Source: Catellatospora citrea (GTDB lineage Bacteria > Actinomycetota > Actinomycetes > Mycobacteriales > Micromonosporaceae). Taken from it: a DNA stretch of 64,000 nt. The notes beneath the pieces were generated by a model. The model had not been told where the DNA came from. It worked only from the letters and a program-made list of their open reading frames with translations, and searched no databases. The stretch is from contig NZ_RAPR01000001.1 in NCBI RefSeq assembly GCF_003610235.1, forward strand, positions 2,604,001 through 2,668,000, read 5' to 3'. The position numbers were made by a program, and so were the translations under genes. Positions 40,222-48,787 of this stretch are shown piece after piece (the first letter of the stretch is position 1; every line of letters starts with the position of its first letter).

Positions 40222-41040
40222 ATGTTCACCATCGGAGACTTCGCCAAGCTCGGCGGCGTGTCGGTCCGCATGCTGCGCCACTACGACGCGCTCGGGCTGC
40301 TGCCGCCGGCCTCGGTGGACCCGGTCAGCGGATACCGGCTGTACCGCGCCGAGCAGTTGTGGCGGCTCAACAAGCTGGTCGCGCTCAAGGGCCTCGGCTT
40401 CACCCTGCAGCAGGTGCAGGCGATCCTGGACGACCAGGTCCCTGTCGCCGAGCTGCGCGGGATGCTGCGGTTGCGCCGCGAGGAGCTGGCCGCACAGGTC
40501 GCGGCGGACACCGCGCGGCTGGCCATGGTCGAGGCGAGGCTCCGGATGATCGAGAAGGAGGGCCGCATGGCCACCCACGACATCACCCTCAAGCAGGTCG
40601 CCCCGTTGCGGGTCGCCGAGCTCACCGCCGTCGCCGCCGGCTACAGCCCCGAGCACATCGGGCCGACCATCTCCCCGCTGTATCCCGAGCTGATGCGGCG
40701 CCTGGACAAGGCCGGGCTGAGCCCGCTGAGCGGACCGGCCATCGCGTACTACGAGCCCGCGGACGACGCCGTGCTCGTCCACGCGGCCATGCCGGTGGCC
40801 GCCGACCTGGTGCCCGGCCACGACTTCGCCGTCGTCGACCTGCCCGCGATCCACGCCGCCACGGTGATCCATCGCGGTCCGATGGACGACGTGCTGTACA
40901 GCCTCCAGGCGCTGGCCCGCTGGGTCGAGCAGAACGGCTACCGCATGGTGGGCTACCACCGCGAGGTCTACCTCGACTACCTGCCGGACAACCCGGAGAA
41001 CGGCGTGACCGAACTCCAGATCGCGGTAACCCCCGCCTGA
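40222..41040 (+). CDS. MerR family regulator with GyrI-like effector domain
   Basis: A 272-residue regulator. The N-terminal MerR winged helix reads MFTIGDFAKLGGVSVRMLRHYDALGLLPP, followed by a dimerising coiled coil to about residue 115. The C-terminal ~155 residues form a GyrI/BmrR-like small-molecule-binding domain (YHREVYLDYLP). It probably activates genes on binding a drug-like ligand. The target could be its own promoter. No efflux pump is adjacent. Confidence 0.88.
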   Translation: MFTIGDFAKLGGVSVRMLRHYDALGLLPPASVDPVSGYRLYRAEQLWRLNKLVALKGLGFTLQQVQAILDDQVPVAELRGMLRLRREELAAQVAADTARLAMVEARLRMIEKEGRMATHDITLKQVAPLRVAELTAVAAGYSPEHIGPTISPLYPELMRRLDKAGLSPLSGPAIAYYEPADDAVLVHAAMPVAADLVPGHDFAVVDLPAIHAATVIHRGPMDDVLYSLQALARWVEQNGYRMVGYHREVYLDYLPDNPENGVTELQIAVTPA

Positions 41041-41073
41041 CCCGCTCCCGCGACCCGGCCCGCCCGGCCCCTT

Positions 41074-41147
41074 GATCGTCGGACTTGCCTGGCACCTGTG
41101 CGTATCTTGGGCGCGTATTCGCCCAGGTGCCTGGCAAGTCTGACGAT
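41074..41147. repeat. Interspersed palindrome, family 1, copy B
   Basis: Arms 41074-41098 and 41123-41147 pair over about 25 bp with two mismatches; the core 41085-41137 matches copy A at 23864-23916 in 44 of 53 positions. Confidence 0.8.
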
Positions 41148-41176
41148 CAGCTGAGAATTCGCGAAGTGGGACATAT

Positions 41177-41221
41177 ACGGAATAGGTGAGTTATACGATC
41201 ACTCGTATTCACCTATTCCGT
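41177..41221. promoter_or_regulatory. Nested inverted repeat before the sugar-binding protein gene
   Basis: Outer arms 41177-41189 and 41209-41221 pair perfectly over 13 bp. Inner arms atacga/tcgtat (41193-41198, 41203-41208) nest inside. It ends 40 bases before the start codon and 24 bases before AAGGAGG. AT-rich and likely an operator. Confidence 0.65.
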
Positions 41222-41260
41222 GCCGACACGCCCGGCGAGCCGGCCGTGAAGGAGGTACGC

Positions 41261-42346
41261 ATGTCCTCGCGGCGCCTGGCAGTCGCCATCACCACCGCGC
41301 TCCTGTTCGCCGTCGGCGCGACCGCCTGCGAGAGCGGCAACTCCGGCGGCTCGGCCAGCGGCGGCAAGATCGCACTACTCCTGCCCGAATCGCAGACCAC
41401 CCGGTACGAGCAGCACGACCGGCCGCTGTTCGAGGCCAAGGTCAAGGAGCTGTGTGCCAACTGCGAGATCATCTACAGCAACGCCCAGCAGGACCAGAGC
41501 CGCCAACAGCAGCAGGCGGAGGCCGCGCTCAACAACGGCGCGCAGGTGCTGGTGCTCGACCCGGTCGACGGCGCGGCGGCGGCGACCATCGTGTCGCTGG
41601 CGAAGTCGAAGAACGTGCCGGTGATCTCGTACGACCGGCTCATCCAGAACGCGCCGGTCGACTACTACATCTCCTTCGACAACGAGCGCGTCGGCCAGCT
41701 GCAGGGCGAGACGCTGGTCAACCGGCTCAAGGAGCTGGGAAAGACCTCCGGCGACATCGTGATGATCAACGGCTCGCCGACGGACAACAACGCGAAGCTG
41801 TTCAACAAGGGCGCGCACTCGGCGCTGGACACCTCGGGCTTCAAGACCGTGCCGACGCCCGACTTCTTCACCCCCGAGTGGAAGCCCGAGAACGCGCAGA
41901 AGTTCATGGAGGGGCAGATCGCCCAGCTCGGCAAGGACGGGTTCGTCGGGGTGTACGCGGCCAACGACGGCACCGCCGGCGGCGCGATCTCCGCGATGCG
42001 GGCCGCGGGCATCACGCCCGTGCCGCCCACCACCGGTCAGGACGCCGAGCTCGCCGCGATCCAGCGCATCGTCGGCGGCGACCAGTACATGACCGTCTAC
42101 AAGGCGTTCAAGCCGGAGGCCGACCAGGCCGCGGAGCTGGCGGTCGCACTGCTCAAGGGCGAGAAGCCGAGCACCGACCGGACCGTGGACAACGGCGCGG
42201 TCGAGGTGCCGTCGTTCCTGCTCGAACCGCAGGCGGTGACCAAGGACAACGTCAAGCAGACCGTGGTCGCGGACAAGCTCTACACGATCGAGCAGATCTG
42301 CACCTCGGCGTACGCCGCCGCCTGCCAGGCCGCCGGCCTGACCTGA
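41261..42346 (+). CDS. Sugar ABC transporter substrate-binding lipoprotein, XylF-like
   Basis: A 361-residue lipoprotein (lipobox VGATAC near residue 21-26) of the periplasmic binding protein type I fold. Motifs match pentose binders: the IYSNAQQDQSRQQQQAE entry helix, LVLDPVDGAAAATIV, VPVISYDRLIQNAPVDYYISFDNERVG and TGQDAELAAIQRIVGG. Likely xylose or a related sugar. AAGGAGG with 6-base spacing precedes the ATG. First gene of a binding protein-ATPase-permease operon. Confidence 0.85.
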   Translation: MSSRRLAVAITTALLFAVGATACESGNSGGSASGGKIALLLPESQTTRYEQHDRPLFEAKVKELCANCEIIYSNAQQDQSRQQQQAEAALNNGAQVLVLDPVDGAAAATIVSLAKSKNVPVISYDRLIQNAPVDYYISFDNERVGQLQGETLVNRLKELGKTSGDIVMINGSPTDNNAKLFNKGAHSALDTSGFKTVPTPDFFTPEWKPENAQKFMEGQIAQLGKDGFVGVYAANDGTAGGAISAMRAAGITPVPPTTGQDAELAAIQRIVGGDQYMTVYKAFKPEADQAAELAVALLKGEKPSTDRTVDNGAVEVPSFLLEPQAVTKDNVKQTVVADKLYTIEQICTSAYAAACQAAGLT

Positions 42347-42356
42347 CAAGCGTTAA

Positions 42357-42400
42357 GAAGGGCACCTTCCGCTACGCATGGCGATGTGAAGGTGCCCTTC
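42357..42400. repeat. Interspersed hairpin, family 2, copy B, inside the sugar transporter operon
   Basis: Arms 42357-42369 and 42388-42400 pair perfectly over 13 bp with an 18-base loop; its loop shares cgctacgcatg with the loop of the copy at 34826-34871. It lies between the binding-protein stop and the ATPase start and may cut expression of the downstream genes. Confidence 0.8.
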
Positions 42401-42420
42401 CTTTCTCAAGGGGGTGGGCG

Positions 42421-43248
42421 GTGAGTGGGGGTAGGGAGCCGATTCTTGCGTTGCGGGGGGTCAGCAAGAGGTTCGGCGCGGTGCAGGCGCTGTCCGAGGT
42501 GGATCTCGACGTGTACGCGGGTGAGGTGGTCGCGCTCGTCGGGGACAACGGGGCGGGCAAGTCGACACTGGTCAAGGCGATCTGCGGGGTGAGCCCACCG
42601 GACACCGGGACGGTGACCTTCGCCGGGCGGGAGGTGCGCGTCGAATCCCCGCACGCGGCGCAGGAGCTCGGCATCGCGACGGTGTTCCAGGACCTGGCGC
42701 TCTGCGACAACCTGGACGTGGTCAACAACCTCTTCCTCGGGCGGGAGCTGCGGCGGGGCGCGTCGCTCGACGAGGTCGAGATGGAGCGGCGCAGCGGCAA
42801 GCTGCTGCGCGAGCTGGCCGCGCGCATCCCCAGCGTGCGGCTGCCCGTCGCGTCGCTGTCCGGCGGGCAGCGGCAGACCGTCGCGATCTCCCGTTCGCTG
42901 CTGGGCGACCCGAAGGTGGTGCTGCTCGACGAGCCCACCGCGGCGCTCGGCGTGGCGCAGACCGCACAGGTGCTCAACCTCATCGAACGGCTCCGCGACC
43001 GCGGCCTGGGCGTGGTGCTGATCAGCCACAACATGGTCGACGTGCGCGCGGTCGCGGACCGGGTGGCGGTGCTGCGGCTCGGCCGCAACAACGGCGAGTT
43101 CCGCATCCACGAGGTCACCAACGAACAGATCATCGCCGCGATCACCGGAGCGACCCAGAACGTGGTCTCCGAACGCGTGGCCCGGCTGCGCGAGCAGTCC
43201 GCCGGCGACGACCCGCTGGCGGCCGGCTCGGCGGAGGGCGGTGCCTGA
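42421..43248 (+). CDS. Sugar ABC transporter ATP-binding protein
   Basis: A 275-residue single-domain ATPase with Walker A GDNGAGKS, signature LSGGQRQTVAISRSL, Walker B VVLLDEPTAALGV and the SHNMVDV switch region. Single-domain sugar ATPases of this size serve xylose/fructose-type importers. The start is a GTG 75 bases past the binding-protein gene; its stop overlaps the permease start (TGATGG). Confidence 0.87.
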   Translation: MSGGREPILALRGVSKRFGAVQALSEVDLDVYAGEVVALVGDNGAGKSTLVKAICGVSPPDTGTVTFAGREVRVESPHAAQELGIATVFQDLALCDNLDVVNNLFLGRELRRGASLDEVEMERRSGKLLRELAARIPSVRLPVASLSGGQRQTVAISRSLLGDPKVVLLDEPTAALGVAQTAQVLNLIERLRDRGLGVVLISHNMVDVRAVADRVAVLRLGRNNGEFRIHEVTNEQIIAAITGATQNVVSERVARLREQSAGDDPLAAGSAEGGA

Positions 43249-44486
43249 TGGTCGACCCCGTGACGGAACCGGCGGTGCCCCCGCCGACCCCGGCGACGGA
43301 GCTGAGCAGCCCGAAGGAGGCGGTCGGCGGCTGGTTGCAGACGCTGCGCACCGGCGACATCGGCTCGCTGCCGATCATCATCGGGCTGATCCTCATCGTG
43401 ATCGTGTTCCAGAGCCTGAACCCGACCTTCCTCAACGCGTTCAACCTGGTCAACCTGTGCCTGCAGATCGCCGCGCTGGGCATCATGGCCACCGGCATCA
43501 CGCTGGTGCTGATGCTGGGCGAGATCGACCTGTCCATCGGCTCGGTCAGCGGCCTGGCCGCGGCGGTGCTGCTGGTCACCCATGTGAACCACGGCTACGC
43601 GCCGCTGCTGGCGGTGCTGGTCGCGGTGCTCGTCGGCACGCTGGTCGGCCTGATCCAAGGCTCCATCTTCGCCAAGATCGGCGTACCGTCTTTCATCGTC
43701 ACGCTCGCCGGCCTGCTCATCTGGCAGGGCGTGCAGTTGCGCGTGCTCGGCGAGCAGGGCACCATCAACCTGCCCCCGGCCGGCACGCTGGTGCGCTGGG
43801 CGCAGTTCTCCTTCGTGCCGCGCTGGCTGGCGATCACCCTGGCCGCCCTGGCGCCGCTGCTCTACCTGCTGCTCAGCCTGCTGACCCGGCGTCGCCGGGC
43901 CGCCGCCGAGCTCCCGGTCACCCCGCTGTGGCTGCCGATCGCGGTCGCGGTGATCCTGCTCGTGCTGCTCCAGCTCGTCGTCGCGAAGCTCTACCTGGAC
44001 CGCGGGGTGCCGTGGACCTTCGTCTTCATGGTGCTGGTGGTGGTCTTCTTCGACTGGCTGCTGCGGCGCACGGCGTACGGGCGCAAGATCTTCGCAGTGG
44101 GCGGCAACATCGAGGCGGCCCGCCGCGCGGGCATCAACGTCGACTGGATCCGCATCTCGGTGTTCGCGCTGTGCAGCACGCTGGCCGCGGTCAGCGGTGT
44201 GGTCGCGGCGATGCGGCTCGGCTTCGCCAACCAGCAGTCCGGCAGCGGCGAGACACTCATCAACGCGATCGCCGCCGCCGTCATCGGCGGCACCAGCCTG
44301 TTCGGCGGCCGCACCCGCCGCTACGCCCCGCTGCTCGGCGCACTCGTCATCGGCTCGATCGCCAACGGCCTGGAACTACTGAGCCTGTCCTCCGACGTAC
44401 GCCTCATCGTCACCGGCACCGTCCTCCTAGCCGCCGTGGTCATCGACGCCCTGGTCCAACGCTCCCGCACCTCCCACGGCCGCTGA
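43248..44486 (+). CDS. Sugar ABC transporter permease, XylH-like
   Basis: A 412-residue permease with about ten membrane helices. The signature GEIDLSIGSVSGLAAAVL near residues 87-105 and the C-terminal GGTSLFGGRTRRYAPLLGALVIG are those of RbsC/XylH-type permeases. The first 35 residues are a Pro/Thr-rich cytoplasmic tail. It completes the pentose importer. Confidence 0.87.
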   Translation: MVDPVTEPAVPPPTPATELSSPKEAVGGWLQTLRTGDIGSLPIIIGLILIVIVFQSLNPTFLNAFNLVNLCLQIAALGIMATGITLVLMLGEIDLSIGSVSGLAAAVLLVTHVNHGYAPLLAVLVAVLVGTLVGLIQGSIFAKIGVPSFIVTLAGLLIWQGVQLRVLGEQGTINLPPAGTLVRWAQFSFVPRWLAITLAALAPLLYLLLSLLTRRRRAAAELPVTPLWLPIAVAVILLVLLQLVVAKLYLDRGVPWTFVFMVLVVVFFDWLLRRTAYGRKIFAVGGNIEAARRAGINVDWIRISVFALCSTLAAVSGVVAAMRLGFANQQSGSGETLINAIAAAVIGGTSLFGGRTRRYAPLLGALVIGSIANGLELLSLSSDVRLIVTGTVLLAAVVIDALVQRSRTSHGR

Positions 44487-44501
44487 CCACCCCAAGATCA
44501 A

Positions 44502-44576
44502 GACGATCTTGCGCGAACTGTTGCCCAATTGCCCGTTACACCCGTGTCGTACCCACCATCCGCGCAAGATCGTCGC
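44502..44576. repeat. Interspersed palindrome, family 3, copy A
   Basis: 75-bp element with terminal inverted arms gacgatcttgcgcgaactg and (imperfect) cgcgcaagatcgtc. It matches 66 of 75 positions with 53092-53166. It follows the xylH-type stop. Confidence 0.85.
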
Positions 44577-44590
44577 GGCGGGGAGGGACG

Positions 44591-44773
44591 TCAGGCCTGA
44601 ATGGCGGGGTTGACGTCGGGTGGGGTGTGGCGGCGGGGGTCGGGTTCGGACTCGGTTGTGGTGGTGAGGTCTTCGGGGGCGGGGCGGGGTGGGAGTTCGC
44701 CGAATCTGATGTGGCGGAGGAAGGCTGATTCCTCGTCGGTGAACTTCTCGCCGGAGTACCGGTCGTCGGTCAT
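44591..44773 (-). CDS. Small charged protein coupled to a PP2C-like gene
   Basis: A 60-residue acidic and Pro/Thr-rich protein with the N-terminus MTDDRYSGEKFTDEESAFLRHIRFGELPPRP. No membrane segment. Its ATG overlaps the stop of the upstream PP2C-like gene as ATGA, so they are translated together. Unknown function; an antagonist, substrate or adaptor for the phosphatase is a guess from context. Confidence 0.6.
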   Translation of the reverse strand: MTDDRYSGEKFTDEESAFLRHIRFGELPPRPAPEDLTTTTESEPDPRRHTPPDVNPAIQA

Positions 44774-45582
44774 GGTTGGGCGCCTTTCTGCCTGGTGGTG
44801 TCGAACAGGCATACCGCGGCGGTGGCGTCGTCGCTGACCTTCTGGCGGGGCCAGCGGGTGCGGTCGGGGTCGGTGTGTTCGGCGGCGCGGGTCGACGTGA
44901 TGATGCCCGCCGGGCCTTCGCGGTAGGCGAGGTCAAGGTAACCACGCCAGTCCAGCCGGGCGTAGTCCGTGACGAGCAGGGCCGCGCCGTCGGAGGCCAG
45001 CACCGCGCCGTGTACGTCGGGAACCGTGCCGGTGAGCGCGTGCGCGGCGGCCTCCGGTTCGGTGCGGGCGATCCAGTAGCCGCCGGGGGTGTTGCGCTGG
45101 GACTGCTGGTCGGTGATGAAGCGGGCCAGGTCGTCCCGGGTGCCCCGGTCGGCGGCGGCAGCCAGGTGGGGCGTGGCGAGCGCCTTCCACGAGTCGTCGA
45201 CGACGGCGACCGGGCCGTCCGCGGCGTCCAGCACCACCGGGGAGTCGGCGAGCACGAGGTACTCCGCGCCCTGCGGCGTCTGCCGCACGATCGACACGGT
45301 CGAGCCGGGCGAGCCGGGGTGCCGCAGGTCGCAGCGCGGATGCTCGGCGGCCACCTCCTCGATGGCGAGGGCGAGGCCGTCGGCCAGCGGCGTCGGGCCG
45401 TCGAGCCGGCGCAGCAGCCGCGCGCCGAGGCGGGCCACGTACCAGGCGGTGCCGTGCACGCAACCGGTCTGCGGGCTCTCGGTCAGCCCGTCGAGCACCA
45501 CGGCGAGCCGGGGGAAGGCCCCGGCCCAGTCCAGGTTGACCGCGCCCGGGGTGGCCGGTTCGCTGGCGATGCTGACCCGCAT
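44770..45582 (-). CDS. PP2C-like protein phosphatase
   Basis: A 270-residue cytoplasmic protein. The order of motifs matches PP2C: VVLDGL, a STVSIV strand, LADSPVVL, GAVLASDG and SDDATAAVCLF. The last, corresponding to D-N-x-T, and LASDG keep the metal-binding acidics. The first motif is shorter than the canonical D-G-x-G-G. It probably dephosphorylates a Ser/Thr-phosphorylated protein. It is divergent from the ECF sigma factor gene, so a phosphatase-controlled sigma pathway is conceivable. GGAG lies upstream of the ATG. Confidence 0.6.
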   Translation of the reverse strand: MRVSIASEPATPGAVNLDWAGAFPRLAVVLDGLTESPQTGCVHGTAWYVARLGARLLRRLDGPTPLADGLALAIEEVAAEHPRCDLRHPGSPGSTVSIVRQTPQGAEYLVLADSPVVLDAADGPVAVVDDSWKALATPHLAAAADRGTRDDLARFITDQQSQRNTPGGYWIARTEPEAAAHALTGTVPDVHGAVLASDGAALLVTDYARLDWRGYLDLAYREGPAGIITSTRAAEHTDPDRTRWPRQKVSDDATAAVCLFDTTRQKGAQP

Positions 45583-45715
45583 GTTCCGCTCCGTTCCCGG
45601 CCGCGAGGTCGCCGCCGCGGATCCACCCTCCCATGATCGGCTGATGCGGTCGCACCGGGTGTTACCTCGGGGCGGTGCCGGAGCGTCATGGGGGGCATGG
45701 GAATGGGGAGCACAC

Positions 45716-46237
45716 ATGGCGCCACCTGACAGCGAACGCGCCTTCGCGGAGTTCGTCGCGGCCCGGTCCGACGCCCTGCTGCGCAGTGCCTGGCTGCTGA
45801 CCGGCGACGCCGGCCGGGCCGAGGACCTGCTGCAGACCGCGCTGGCCAAGGCCTGGCGCCGCTGGGCCGCGGTCGAGCGCGCCGACAGCCCCGAGGCGTA
45901 CGTGCGGCGGACCATCTTCACCACGTACGTCTCCTGGTGGCGGCGGCGCTGGCGGGCCGAGACACCGAGCGGGGACCTGCCGGAGCGGGCGTCGCACGCC
46001 GATCACGCCGGCACGGTCGCCGCGCGGGACGCGGTCACCCGGGCGCTGGGGCGGCTGTCGCGCCGCGCGCGGGCGGTCGTGGTGCTGCGCTACGTCGAGG
46101 ACCGGCCCGTGGCCGAGGTCGCCGCGCTGCTCGGCAGCACCCCGGGCGCGGTCAAGGTGCTGGCGTCGCGGGCGCTGGCCACGCTGCGGGCCGATCCGGA
46201 TCTGCAATCCCTCGTGCTGGAAGGAGCACCCGCATGA
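45716..46237 (+). CDS. RNA polymerase sigma-70 factor, SigE-type ECF
   Basis: A 173-residue ECF sigma factor. Region 2 includes LRSAWLLTGDAGRAEDLLQTALAKAWRRW, and region 4 LRYVEDRPVAEVAALLGSTPGAVKVLASRALATLR. This is the small SigE family of actinobacteria. Its stop overlaps the start of the next gene as ATGA, and the divergent gene is a PP2C-like phosphatase. GGGGAG precedes the ATG. Confidence 0.9.
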   Translation: MAPPDSERAFAEFVAARSDALLRSAWLLTGDAGRAEDLLQTALAKAWRRWAAVERADSPEAYVRRTIFTTYVSWWRRRWRAETPSGDLPERASHADHAGTVAARDAVTRALGRLSRRARAVVVLRYVEDRPVAEVAALLGSTPGAVKVLASRALATLRADPDLQSLVLEGAPA

Positions 46238-47064
46238 CCGAACAGGACATCGCCCGGATCGTCCTGGCCGCGGTGCCGCCACTGCCGCCGCCGCCGGACC
46301 GGCTCGCGTCCGTGCTGCGCCGGGCCAGGGCCCAGCGGATACGCCACGCCTCGGTCACCGCCGCGTTCGCCGTCACCCTGGCCGCCGCCGCGTCCGGCCT
46401 GGTGCTCACGGGACCGGGCGGCTCGTCGCCGTTCGGCGTCGCGTCGTCGGGCAGCCCGTCGCCGCCGGCGCCGTCGCCGTCCGCGGTCGCCGCTGCGTCC
46501 GCCGAGGTGTCGCCGTCCAACGTCCCGTCGCGCTCGCCGTTACCGGAGATGCCGAAGACCGTGGAGGCACGGCTGGAGGCGGCGTCCCGCGACGCGCTGC
46601 ACCGGGCCGCGCCCGACGCGAGCCTCATCGGTGACCTGCGCTTCCAGGACTCGTTCAGCGGCGAGTACGGCGCGATCCAACTGCTCACCGCCGCGGGCCG
46701 GACCGGCACGCTCGTGGTCGCCGCGCGCCGCGCCACCGGCCAGGAGACCTGTGCCAGCGAGGTCGCCGCCGGCTGCACGCAGTCGACCGGGCCGGACGGC
46801 GAGCGCATCCTGTCCGTGCCCGCCACCGGCGACGGCAGCAGCAACGGCAAGCGCAACCGCGCCGTCATCGTGCTCGTCGTCCGACCGGCCGACCGGGTCC
46901 TGGTGACGGTGCAGGTGGACAACGCCACCGAGATCACCCAGTATCCGGACGTCTCGCAGTACACCATGGAGCGGACCGGCTATACCGGCGAGCTGCCACC
47001 GCTCACGCTGGCCCAGGCGAAGAAGATCGCGCTGGAGGTGGCGGCGAAGGCCGAGCTGCCGTGA
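46234..47064 (+). CDS. Single-pass membrane protein coupled to the ECF sigma factor, candidate anti-sigma factor
   Basis: A 276-residue protein with a short N-terminal cytoplasmic part (1-37), one membrane helix (about 38-57) and an external domain after a Ser/Pro-rich linker. The external domain has VARTGY-type beta strands but no zinc-binding anti-sigma motif (H-x3-C-x2-C) that I can see. The ATGA overlap with the sigma gene suggests it regulates the sigma factor; only inference. Confidence 0.6.
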   Translation: MTEQDIARIVLAAVPPLPPPPDRLASVLRRARAQRIRHASVTAAFAVTLAAAASGLVLTGPGGSSPFGVASSGSPSPPAPSPSAVAAASAEVSPSNVPSRSPLPEMPKTVEARLEAASRDALHRAAPDASLIGDLRFQDSFSGEYGAIQLLTAAGRTGTLVVAARRATGQETCASEVAAGCTQSTGPDGERILSVPATGDGSSNGKRNRAVIVLVVRPADRVLVTVQVDNATEITQYPDVSQYTMERTGYTGELPPLTLAQAKKIALEVAAKAELP

Positions 47065-47148
47065 CCCGTGGTGCGGCCGGCGGCACCACGCCGGCCGCAC
47101 CGTCGCTCGGCAGGACGCCGTCCCACCGGGCGTCCCCGGCGGCCGTGG

Positions 47149-48018
47149 CTAGCCGTGCACCGGTGCGGTCGCGCTCCCCCGGCCGACACCGAGCAGCACC
47201 ACCAGCAGGCCGACCACCACGATCGCGGAGATCAGCAGCACGGCGTACATCGCGGCGGGGAACATGCCCGCGCCGGGAACCTGGCAGGCGAAGTACGACA
47301 GCAGCCCGCCGACCACCGCCGTGCCCGCGGTCAGCCCGATGTCGTACGCGCGCCACCGCCGCCGGACCACCATCATGAGCAGGCCCGCGACGCCGAGCAT
47401 GACGGCCACGAGCACGGCCACGACCCACGACGGATCGGCCGGCGGCGGCTCCGAGGCCAGGCGCGGGGGTTCCTCGAAGTACCAGCCCTCGCCGCCCCTG
47501 GGGATGCCCAGGCGGTGCCAGAGCCCGTTGACCGAGCGGTAGAGCAGCCCGTCCCGCCCGTTGGCCACGAAGACCACGTGGCCGCCGGCGACCTCCCGCA
47601 CCACGATCGACCGCGACGACAGGTGCTCGGCCCGGTCGCCCAGCGCCGGGTAGTCCGCGGCGAGCCGGTCGTAGTCGGCACCGGTGATCTCCCACGCGGT
47701 GGTCCAGCCGGTGACGTCGCCGCCCGACTCCACCCGCAGCAGCCCCGGCACCACGCGGTAGCACGTCCGCACCGCGCAGCCTGACGGCTGCGGCCGCACC
47801 AGGAACACCCGCACCGACGCTCCCACGATGCGCCCGTCCAGCTCGACCTCCCACCGCCCGCCGCGCTCGGGCACGCTGCTCTCGACCCGCACGGTGACCC
47901 GATCCGAGCCGCTCTCGTCCACCTCGGTCACCTCGTAGGTCACCGGCTCGGCCGATCGTCCGCACGCCGCCAGCCCGCCCACCAGCAACAGCGTCAGCGC
48001 CACCCGTTCCCACCGCAT
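47149..48018 (-). CDS. Membrane lipoprotein with three C-terminal helices
   Basis: A 289-residue protein: lipobox GGLAAC near residue 15-20, an extracytoplasmic beta-rich domain (about 20-180) with VRVFLVRPQPSGCAVRTCYRV (Cys pair), then three membrane helices (about 200-285). No family recognised. The ATG at 48018 gives a normal signal peptide. It is convergent with the sigma operon. Confidence 0.65.
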   Translation of the reverse strand: MRWERVALTLLLVGGLAACGRSAEPVTYEVTEVDESGSDRVTVRVESSVPERGGRWEVELDGRIVGASVRVFLVRPQPSGCAVRTCYRVVPGLLRVESGGDVTGWTTAWEITGADYDRLAADYPALGDRAEHLSSRSIVVREVAGGHVVFVANGRDGLLYRSVNGLWHRLGIPRGGEGWYFEEPPRLASEPPPADPSWVVAVLVAVMLGVAGLLMMVVRRRWRAYDIGLTAGTAVVGGLLSYFACQVPGAGMFPAAMYAVLLISAIVVVGLLVVLLGVGRGSATAPVHG

Positions 48019-48166
48019 GGCGACACTGTGCGACCCCACCGGCGTCGCGGCAACACCGCGCACGTATCGAACCGGGAACGATCCGAGCCGGGTCTGCCGG
48101 TGGGCCGGTCCCAGGCCACTCCGCGGGTCGCGCCGGCGACACCGCCCGTCGGCGACGCGGCGCGGC

Positions 48167-48787
48167 TCAGCGGATGACGCCGCGGCGCCGGCCCTCGGCG
48201 GTGGCGGCGGTGCGGTTGTCCACGCCGAGCTTGGCGAAGACCTGCACCAGGTGGGACTTGACGGTGGCCTCGCTGATGAACAGCTGCCGGGCGATCGCGG
48301 AGTTGGAGTGCCCGCCCGCGACCAGCTGGAGCACCTGGGCCTCGCGCGGGGTCAGGCTGATCCCGGGCGCGCGCTCGCGTGACACCAGCCGCGTCGCCAC
48401 CGACGGGGCCAGCACCGTCTCCCCCGCCGCGGCCGCCCGCAGCCCCCGCAGCAGGTCGGCCGGCTCGGCGTCCTTGAGCAGGTAACCGATCGCACCCGCT
48501 TCGATCGCCCGCAGGATGTCGGCGTCGCTGTCGTACGTGGTCAGGATCAGCACGCGTGGCGGGTCGGGCAGTTCGCGCACCCGCGCGGTCGCGTAAGCGC
48601 CGTCGCCGCCGGGGCCGAGTTGCAGATCCATCAGCACCACGTCGGGGCGCAGCTCACGGGCCAGGCGCACCGCCTCGTCCCCGCCGGACGCCTCGCCGAC
48701 GACGCGGAGCCCGGGATCGGCCTCCACCGTCGCGCGCAACCCGGCCCGCACGATGGGATGGTCGTCCACCAGCAGCACACTGATCAC
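48167..48787 (-). CDS. NarL/FixJ-family response regulator
   Basis: A 206-residue response regulator. The receiver domain starts [17 protein letters not shown] (acidic pair), has the phospho-acceptor Asp in [14 protein letters not shown] and the Lys in GYLLKDAEP. The C-terminal LuxR helix-turn-helix reads [36 protein letters not shown]. It overlaps the kinase stop (GTGA), showing tight coupling. The start is a GTG at 48787. Confidence 0.9.
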   Translation of the reverse strand: MISVLLVDDHPIVRAGLRATVEADPGLRVVGEASGGDEAVRLARELRPDVVLMDLQLGPGGDGAYATARVRELPDPPRVLILTTYDSDADILRAIEAGAIGYLLKDAEPADLLRGLRAAAAGETVLAPSVATRLVSRERAPGISLTPREAQVLQLVAGGHSNSAIARQLFISEATVKSHLVQVFAKLGVDNRTAATAEGRRRGVIR

